In this document: piece by piece, positions 58,242-64,000 of the stretch
How positions within the stretch are numbered: the first letter of the stretch is position 1
How the letters are laid out: the number at the start of each line of letters is the position of its first letter
Source of the DNA: Flavobacterium sp. HSC-61S13
Lineage (GTDB): Bacteria > Bacteroidota > Bacteroidia > Flavobacteriales > Flavobacteriaceae
Direction of reading: 5' to 3'
DNA: 64,000 bases
Assembly (NCBI RefSeq): GCF_024171535.1
Contig: NZ_JALJZV010000002.1
Span: 124,001 to 188,000, forward strand
Notes under the pieces: generated by a model
The model's input: only the letters and a program-made list of their open reading frames with translations
Told to the model about the DNA's origin: nothing
The model's database searches: none
Program-made: the position numbers and the translations under genes

Positions 58242-58573
58242 TATATATATTTTAAAAAGGAAGCAAAATTCCTATGCGCCAAATAATTCAAATCGGCCTG
58301 ATGCTGATAAGCTTCACGCTCAAACGAAATTGCCCGATATGCCTTTCCCTTATCTTTTAATTGTATTATCTTTATTAAAAATTCAACGGCATACCATATA
58401 TAAAAAAAAATGACCAATAACTCCAATTGTTGCTTGATATGAATTTTTTCATGAGCAATCAGGATTACATCCTCTCTACTAGCTTCTTTTTTAAAGATGA
58501 TATAAGGGTAAATCGTGATTCCGACAAAACCTTTTGGCACCCAATTTCCTTTAATTAATATCTTGTAATACAT
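58241..58573 (-). CDS. Small membrane protein with an HExxH motif, unknown
   Basis: This protein of 110 residues starts at the ATG at 58573 (MYYKILIKGNWVPKGFVG); an ATG 9 bases upstream is possible. It contains IAHEKIHIKQQLELL, a zinc-protease-like HExxH, followed by a membrane segment (LVIFFYIWYAVEFLI) and FEREAYQHQ, whose Glu could be a third ligand. It is too short for a known metalloprotease, so it may be a minimal peptidase or a domain that lost activity. It is the first gene of the coupled operon ending in hemL. Confidence 0.7.
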   Translation of the reverse strand: MYYKILIKGNWVPKGFVGITIYPYIIFKKEASREDVILIAHEKIHIKQQLELLVIFFYIWYAVEFLIKIIQLKDKGKAYRAISFEREAYQHQADLNYLAHRNFASFLKYI

Positions 58574-58802
58574 TTTATACAAATTGACAGCATTTTTCTG
58601 TAAAATTCAATAATTTTAAACTTTTATTATCATATTAATTTCACGGGATTTGATTTACAGGTGAACTGGTGAATATTCCTTTTAATCAAGGCGCTATAAC
58701 TTTATAAATCAAACCTTTAAACAACAATAAAAATAAGAAAAAAAAGTCTTTTAATTTACTTATTAGACTAATAAACATCCAATTATCCAAAATTTTTAAA
58801 AC

Positions 58803-60788
58803 ATGAATTTTAAAGAACAGGTTCAATTAGGTATTCCAACAGAATTACCAAGTCCAAAATCTTATGATTATTCTATAAATCACGCTCCAAAAAGGAAAGA
58901 AATACTCAGTGCTGATGAAAAAAAACTAGCCTTAAAAAATGCTTTACGTTATTTTAAGCCAGAACATCATGCCGAGCTTTTGGAAGAATTTAAACATGAA
59001 CTTGAACAATACGGTCGTATATATATGTATCGTTTTCGTCCAGATTATAAAATATATGCACGTCCAATAGAAGAGTATCCAGGAAATTCGTTACAAGCAA
59101 GGTCGATCATGCTAATGATTCAAAACAACCTGGATTACGCCGTAGCTCAACATCCTCATGAGCTAATTACTTATGGTGGAAATGGCGCTGTTTTTCAGAA
59201 TTGGGCGCAATACCTGTTAACGATGAAATATTTGTCAGAGATGACGGATGAGCAAACTTTAGCGATGTACTCGGGTCATCCCATGGGTCTGTTTCCTTCC
59301 CACAAAAACGCACCACGTGTCGTAGTAACCAACGGTATGATGATCCCAAACTACTCCAAGCCGGATGATTGGGAAAAATTCAATGCTTTAGGCGTATCCC
59401 AATACGGACAAATGACTGCTGGAAGTTATATGTATATCGGACCACAGGGAATTGTTCACGGAACTACAATTACGGTTTTAAACGGCGGACGTAAGATTTC
59501 AAAGCAAGGCGAAGGACTAGCAGGAAAACTATTTGTAACCTCCGGTTTAGGGGGTATGAGTGGCGCGCAACCCAAAGCGGGAAATATCGCTGGCTGTATA
59601 ACAGTGTGCGCAGAAGTCAATGCCAAAGCGGTCGATGTCCGTCATTCTCAAGCATGGGTGGATGAGGTAGCTACTGATTTAGATGCTTTAGTAACCCGAG
59701 TTAAAAAGGCAAAAGAAAACAAAGAAGTCGTTTCGATCGCCTATCATGGTAATATCGTAGATGTCTGGGAAAAATTTGATAGTGAAAACGTTTATATCGA
59801 TTTGGGTTCTGATCAGACATCACTCCACAATCCTTGGGCAGGAGGTTATTATCCAGTCGGACTCACTTTTGAACAAGCGAACGAAATGATGGCCAATGAT
59901 CCGGAGAATTTCAAAAAACAAGTTCACGAATCTCTTAGACGACAAGCCAATTCAATCAATAAACATACCGCAAAAGGGACCTATTTCTTCGATTACGGAA
60001 ACGCGTTCTTATTAGAAGCCTCTAGAGCGGGTGCCGATGTTATGGCTGCAAACGGTATTGATTTTAAATACCCGAGTTACGTACAAGACATCATGGGTCC
60101 GATGTGTTTTGATTACGGTTTTGGCCCATTCCGTTGGGTTTGTGCTTCAGGAAAAGCCGAGGATTTATTAAAAACAGATCAAATCGCCTCAGCGGTATTA
60201 GAAGAGATGAAAAAAAGCTCTCCTAAAGAAATTCAACAACAAATGGATGATAATATTCGTTGGATCCAAGGTGCTCAAGCCAATAATTTAGTAGTAGGTT
60301 CCCAAGCACGTATCTTGTATGCAGATGCAGAAGGCCGTGTTAAAATTGCCGAGGCCTTTAATCAGGCTATAGCTTCGGGCCAAATTGGGCCAGTAGTATT
60401 GGGTCGTGACCATCATGATGTTTCTGGTACAGACTCACCATACAGAGAAACCTCTAACATTTATGACGGATCTAAATTCACTGCAGATATGGCTATCCAA
60501 AACGTAATTGGAGATAGTTTTAGAGGCGCTACTTGGGTATCGATACACAACGGAGGTGGTGTTGGATGGGGAGAAGTAATTAACGGTGGTTTTGGTATGC
60601 TTCTTGATGGTAGTAAAGAGGCATCGGCTCGTTTAAAATCCATGCTATTCTGGGATGTAAATAACGGAATAGCCAGAAGAAGCTGGGCCCGAAATGAAGA
60701 GGCTGTTTTTGCTATTCAAAGAGCTATGGAAGCGGAACCTCTTTTAAGAGTAACGCTACCTAATTTGGTAGACGAAAATTTGTTATAA
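58803..60788 (+). CDS. hutU: Urocanate hydratase (long form)
   Basis: HutU converts urocanate to imidazolonepropionate in histidine degradation, using tightly bound NAD+. The protein has 661 residues, longer than the roughly 555-residue proteobacterial enzyme and close to the animal-type long form. Landmarks are NGAVFQNWAQYLLTMKYLS, YSGHPMGLFPSHKNAPR, GGMSGAQPKAGNIAGC, DYGNAFLLEASRAGADV with YVQDIMGPMCFDYGFGPFRW and the GRDHHDVSGTDSPYRET. No other hut gene is in the window. The gene is followed 34 bases later by a DUF4136 lipoprotein gene. Confidence 0.95.
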   Translation: MNFKEQVQLGIPTELPSPKSYDYSINHAPKRKEILSADEKKLALKNALRYFKPEHHAELLEEFKHELEQYGRIYMYRFRPDYKIYARPIEEYPGNSLQARSIMLMIQNNLDYAVAQHPHELITYGGNGAVFQNWAQYLLTMKYLSEMTDEQTLAMYSGHPMGLFPSHKNAPRVVVTNGMMIPNYSKPDDWEKFNALGVSQYGQMTAGSYMYIGPQGIVHGTTITVLNGGRKISKQGEGLAGKLFVTSGLGGMSGAQPKAGNIAGCITVCAEVNAKAVDVRHSQAWVDEVATDLDALVTRVKKAKENKEVVSIAYHGNIVDVWEKFDSENVYIDLGSDQTSLHNPWAGGYYPVGLTFEQANEMMANDPENFKKQVHESLRRQANSINKHTAKGTYFFDYGNAFLLEASRAGADVMAANGIDFKYPSYVQDIMGPMCFDYGFGPFRWVCASGKAEDLLKTDQIASAVLEEMKKSSPKEIQQQMDDNIRWIQGAQANNLVVGSQARILYADAEGRVKIAEAFNQAIASGQIGPVVLGRDHHDVSGTDSPYRETSNIYDGSKFTADMAIQNVIGDSFRGATWVSIHNGGGVGWGEVINGGFGMLLDGSKEASARLKSMLFWDVNNGIARRSWARNEEAVFAIQRAMEAEPLLRVTLPNLVDENLL

Positions 60789-60822
60789 TAAACTCACTAT
60801 TAACTAATAATTCTTGTCAATC

Positions 60823-61353
60823 ATGAAAATTTTAAAATTTTTACCATTAGCGGCTTTAGTTTTTATCACAGGATGCAGCTCCGTACAAGTTGCTTCAGAC
60901 TATGATAGCAAAACGGATTTTAACAATTACAAAACGTATGCCTTCTTTAAAGAAGGTATTGATAAAACAGAGATTTCTGATTTGGACAAAAAGCGTATAC
61001 TCAATGCAATTGACGCTGAATTAACCAAGAAAGGAATGGTCAAAAGTGCTAATCCCGATATCTTAATAAATATCTTTACAAAAGCGCAACAGCGTGTGGA
61101 CATTACTCAAAACAGCTATTATTCTCCTTGGGGATATGGCTGGGGATGGAATCCATATTGGGGATCCACCTACAATACCGTTTCAACATCCGTCGAAGGA
61201 AACTTGTATATTGACGTACTGGACGCTAAAAGAAAAGAATTGGTATGGCAAGGTGTAGGAACTGGTTATATCACTAAAAACAGAGAGAAAAAAGAAGCGC
61301 GAATCAATGAATTTGTAACAAAAGTTTTAAAGGATTTTCCTCCTAAAAGATAA
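60823..61353 (+). CDS. DUF4136 family lipoprotein
   Basis: This 176-residue lipoprotein starts at the ATG at 60823 (MKILKFLPLAALVFITGCSS, Cys18). The DUF4136 pattern is visible: DYDSKTDFNNYKTYAFF, IDAELTKKGM, PDILINIF, a Trp/Gly/Tyr-rich loop (SPWGYGWGWNPYWGST) and GNLYIDVLDAKRKELVWQG. Function unknown; such proteins are outer-membrane lipoproteins in Bacteroidota. It probably shares a transcript with hutU, although a functional link is not apparent. Confidence 0.88.
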   Translation: MKILKFLPLAALVFITGCSSVQVASDYDSKTDFNNYKTYAFFKEGIDKTEISDLDKKRILNAIDAELTKKGMVKSANPDILINIFTKAQQRVDITQNSYYSPWGYGWGWNPYWGSTYNTVSTSVEGNLYIDVLDAKRKELVWQGVGTGYITKNREKKEARINEFVTKVLKDFPPKR

Positions 61354-61445
61354 AATCTGAATAAACTAAAGTGTAAAAATTCATCAGAGCCTAAATAAAT
61401 CATAAGCGCTGTATACTTTCCTGAACCTTGTTATTTATAACACAT

Positions 61446-61487
61446 AAAAAATAGTCGCCTCCAATTGTGAGACGACTATTTTTTTTT
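61446..61487 (+). terminator. Terminator after the DUF4136 gene
   Basis: AAATAGTCG-CTC / GAG-CGACTATTT with one mismatch, followed by a long T-tract on the plus strand. Confidence 0.8.
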
Positions 61488-61740
61488 TACAGACTCTACT
61501 TCTATAGACAAAAGCTTATACAGTAATTATTCTTTCATTAATTAACCAAAGCCCGTAATTAAAATAGACTATCGGTATTTATTTAATGAACAATAATCTA
61601 ATCGGAACTTGCATTCAACAACAAAATTACCTCACAATAATTATCTAAACCTACGAAAACAGTTAAGACTAAAGTTAAGATACTTAATACAAAAAGAAAG
61701 ACGATACAGTAATTAGGTCATCTAAAAAATATCTAACAAA

Positions 61741-61775
61741 AAAAAGGATTGCCAAATGGCAATCCTCTTTTTTTA
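61741..61775 (-). terminator. Terminator after the Ig-like lipoprotein gene
   Basis: GGATTGCC / GGCAATCC with an AAAT loop, flanked by A and T runs. On the minus strand it is followed by eight T residues. Confidence 0.85.
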
Positions 61776-61814
61776 ACTATATATAGCTAAAAAAACTAGC
61801 TATAAATCACTTAA

Positions 61815-62942
61815 TTATTTATTTTTTGAGAATTTCAAAGCTGTTTTGTTAAAGCTTTTTGTAGAACCATTTAAAGATCTAGCTGCAGGAAGTGCTTCTG
61901 GAATAATTGCAGTTTCACCTGTATGAACACCAGTTACTTTTTTACCATCTTGCAATGTGAATTCAAATTCAAATTTAGTTTTGTTATCACTATATTCATT
62001 ACCTTCACTATCAACTTTTTTAGCAAAGTTAGTGATTACGAATTTAGATGCATTAGTTACAGGAGATTCAACAGCGTCTACATCACCATTCAAGATGAAT
62101 CCAGTACCTGCCCAAGCAGCAACAGATACTTGTCCGTCAAATGGATATGTTTTCACAGCTGGGTTAGGTCTAACAAAAGCCGCAGAGAAATCCATTCTAT
62201 TTTCGATATTTTGTCCAGAAGCATCCATCTTAACTGTAATAATTCTCCAGATATCGATTGTATCAGCACCAAAAGCCTGAGATCCAACGTAAACAACTAC
62301 AGCTTCGTTAGTTTCATACTTAACACCATCGAACTCGATGTAATTAGCAAGAGTTGGCTCAGTAATACCATTGAAATCCAATGCATTACTAGTCAAAGTT
62401 ACACCATCTACTACATAAGTAGCTACAACTTTGGTATTTCCTGCTTTTAAAGTATAAGTATTACCAGTAATAGCAACACCATTTACTTTTATAGCTGAAG
62501 TACCAGTTACATCAGCACCAGTATCTCCTTTAACAGTAAAGGCTACTACTTGTCCATATACAGGAGCAGTTCCTGCATTAGAAGTAAGGGTGATTGACTT
62601 AATTGCAGCAGCTTTTTCTTTAACCGTAATTGTTAATTCGCTGCTATCTTTAGATCCAGCTTTTCTAGCTACTACTTTGTAAGTTTTTGCAGCTGCAAAA
62701 GAAGTCTCATATCCAGAAATTTTCGTTCCGTCAATAACAATTTCTGCATCTGAAACAGCTTTACCATCTAATTTTACTGCAAATGTTACTTTTTCATTAA
62801 TTTCTAACGTAGTCTTACTAGCAGACAAAGTCAATTGCCCTCCCTCTGGTGGTGGTGGTGGTGTATTATCATCACTACTGCTACATGCTGTTCCAAAAGT
62901 AGCCAATCCTGCTACCGCCAAAAACATAAATAATTTTTTCAT
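61815..62942 (-). CDS. Lipoprotein with Ig-like domains, unknown
   Basis: This 375-residue lipoprotein starts at the ATG at 62942 (MKKLFMFLAVAGLATFGTAC, Cys20). A Ser/Asp and Pro-rich stalk (DDNTPPPPPEGG) precedes two Ig/Big-like domains (QLTLSASKTTLEINEKVTF, then KSITLTSNAGTAPVYGQVV) and a C-terminal beta-rich domain of about 170 residues (ANYIEFDGVKYETNEAVVVY). It is surface-exposed or periplasmic. No enzyme motif is seen. The neighbours are unrelated and separately transcribed. Confidence 0.8.
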   Translation of the reverse strand: MKKLFMFLAVAGLATFGTACSSSDDNTPPPPPEGGQLTLSASKTTLEINEKVTFAVKLDGKAVSDAEIVIDGTKISGYETSFAAAKTYKVVARKAGSKDSSELTITVKEKAAAIKSITLTSNAGTAPVYGQVVAFTVKGDTGADVTGTSAIKVNGVAITGNTYTLKAGNTKVVATYVVDGVTLTSNALDFNGITEPTLANYIEFDGVKYETNEAVVVYVGSQAFGADTIDIWRIITVKMDASGQNIENRMDFSAAFVRPNPAVKTYPFDGQVSVAAWAGTGFILNGDVDAVESPVTNASKFVITNFAKKVDSEGNEYSDNKTKFEFEFTLQDGKKVTGVHTGETAIIPEALPAARSLNGSTKSFNKTALKFSKNK

Positions 62943-63142
62943 AATTGTTAATTTTAAAATAGTTAATCTGGCGCAAGATATAAATAAATTCAAACTAAAA
63001 AAATATTCACGTTAATTTTTTTTCAATTTTACGTTAAAACCTGTTTGCACTCCTATTGACAAAACAATAACAAGCCTTTAAATGATGTGTAATTAAATTT
63101 TATTATATTTACCAATAATACATATATAAACCTTAGTATAGG

Positions 63143-64000
63143 ATGAAAACGCAAGAATACGAAAGCAATCCCTTAATCAACAGACTTCCAGAACATCTTA
63201 AACAATTCATAAAACCACAGCACTATGATGAATATACCGCCATAAATCAGGCAGTATGGCGATATGTGATGCGCAAAAACGTGAGTTATCTAAGCAAGGT
63301 CGCTCATTCCTCCTATCTCGAAGGCTTAAAGCAAACTGGAATTTCTATTGATGATATTCCGAATATGTATGGAATGAATCGTATTTTAAAAGAAATTGGC
63401 TGGGCAGCAGTAGCAGTCGATGGTTTTATACCTCCTAATGCGTTTATGGAATTTCAAGCCTATAAGGTTTTGGTTATTGCCTCCGACATTCGCCAGTTAG
63501 AACATATTGAATACACCCCCGCTCCGGATATCATTCATGAAGGAGCTGGACATGCTCCTATTATTGCGAATCCAGAATATGCTGAATACCTAAGAAGGTT
63601 CGGTGAAATCGGTTGTAAAGCAATCTCCTCGGCACGGGATTACGAAATGTATGAAGCCATACGCCTGTTATCTATCTTAAAAGAAGCTGAGGATGCAGAT
63701 CCTGCTGCTATAGAAAATGTAGAGAAAAGGGTTGATGAACTCCAACGCAATATGGGTAAATTATCTGAGATGGCTCAAATTCGAAATCTACATTGGTGGA
63801 CGGTTGAATATGGACTAGTTGGAACTCTAGAAAACCCAAAAATTTACGGCGCAGGTTTACTTTCATCAATTGGTGAAAGCGCTTGGTGCATGACTGATGC
63901 TGTCCAAAAACTACCTTATAACATTGATGCAGCTCAGCAAAACTTCGACATCACCAAACCGCAACCACAATTGTTTGTCACTCCAGATTTCGCATATTTA
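63143..64000 (+). CDS. Aromatic amino acid (phenylalanine-4-) hydroxylase, partial
   Basis: This pterin-dependent iron hydroxylase probably converts phenylalanine to tyrosine. The frame is open for 286 codons to the window edge, so the C terminus is missing. Iron ligands are His132 and His137 in IHEGAGHAPI and Glu222 in LHWWTVEYGLVG, with the family feature PDIIHEGAGH. The two parts are separated by an insertion of about 45 residues, rich in charged residues (ILKEAEDADPAAIENVEKRV), compared with the short PhhA type. It is the long Bacteroidota form. Confidence 0.9.
   Translation, partial: MKTQEYESNPLINRLPEHLKQFIKPQHYDEYTAINQAVWRYVMRKNVSYLSKVAHSSYLEGLKQTGISIDDIPNMYGMNRILKEIGWAAVAVDGFIPPNAFMEFQAYKVLVIASDIRQLEHIEYTPAPDIIHEGAGHAPIIANPEYAEYLRRFGEIGCKAISSARDYEMYEAIRLLSILKEAEDADPAAIENVEKRVDELQRNMGKLSEMAQIRNLHWWTVEYGLVGTLENPKIYGAGLLSSIGESAWCMTDAVQKLPYNIDAAQQNFDITKPQPQLFVTPDFAYL

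Larger units (their letters stand above)
61354..61814. other. Intergenic region between convergent lipoprotein genes
   Basis: The 461-base gap contains one plus-strand terminator (61446-61487) and one minus-strand terminator (61741-61775). The AT-rich stretch between them shows no ORF or recognisable RNA gene. Confidence 0.6.

Noticed and set aside
61923..62450. Plus-strand ORF of 175 codons
   Set aside because: Antisense to the Ig-like lipoprotein gene; the sense protein has a lipobox and plausible domains, the antisense peptide does not.

Overview
The window is a chromosomal segment of a Bacteroidota bacterium, most likely family Flavobacteriaceae. This rests on low G+C, a SusC/SusD pair, type IX secretion (T9SS) C-terminal sorting domains, DUF3467 next to rpoC, Bacteroidota-style -7 boxes (TAnnTTTG) and near absence of Shine-Dalgarno sites except a strong one at rpsU. 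It is mostly core genome. I found no insertion sequence, prophage, rRNA or CRISPR array.

Layout, left to right. 1-9 kb (minus strand): pyruvate dehydrogenase pdhA-pdhC (pdhC cut by the window edge), a eukaryote-like UDP-glucose dehydrogenase, and a 1.6-kilo-residue repeat protein secreted by T9SS. 9.5-24.5 kb (minus strand): the information-processing superoperon. In transcription order this is xerC and hpf, then tRNA-Thr, tRNA-Tyr, tRNA-Thr, tuf, tRNA-Trp, secE, nusG, rplK, rplA, rplJ, rplL, rpoB, rpoC and a DUF3467 gene, with hairpins at the rplL/rpoB and rpoB/rpoC junctions; rpsU lies upstream as its own unit. 24.7-36.5 kb: a TPR protein, acyl-CoA dehydrogenase, a helix-hairpin-helix protein, a PspC-domain protein, DUF2851, a secreted PNGase F-like glycoamidase (plus strand), cystathionine beta-synthase and a putative porin. 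35-43.6 kb: the SusCD pair, a decayed T9SS sorting-domain remnant, a lipoprotein and a T9SS subtilisin. 43.6-47.2 kb: rnhB, lipB with a tiny YqaE/Pmp3 gene, and lysS.

The most interesting part is 47.4-55.1 kb (plus strand), which reads as a copper-handling locus: a SCO1-like lipoprotein, a small Cys protein (C-x9-CNGxC), an AraC-type regulator, a second C-x9-CNGxC protein, a lipoprotein with two FixH/YtkA-like domains, a TonB-dependent receptor carrying a CxxxM motif like the OprC/NosA copper receptors, an MbnP-like lipoprotein with the WxW segment, and an MbnH-like di-heme peroxidase. MbnH is known to convert a Trp of MbnP to kynurenine to create a copper site. The small CNGxC proteins look undescribed and occur twice here.

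55-64 kb: a translationally coupled minus-strand operon (HExxH membrane protein, PLP deaminase-family enzyme, glucosaminidase-LysM lipoprotein, hemL), then hutU, a DUF4136 lipoprotein, an Ig-like-domain lipoprotein, and an aromatic amino acid hydroxylase cut by the right edge.
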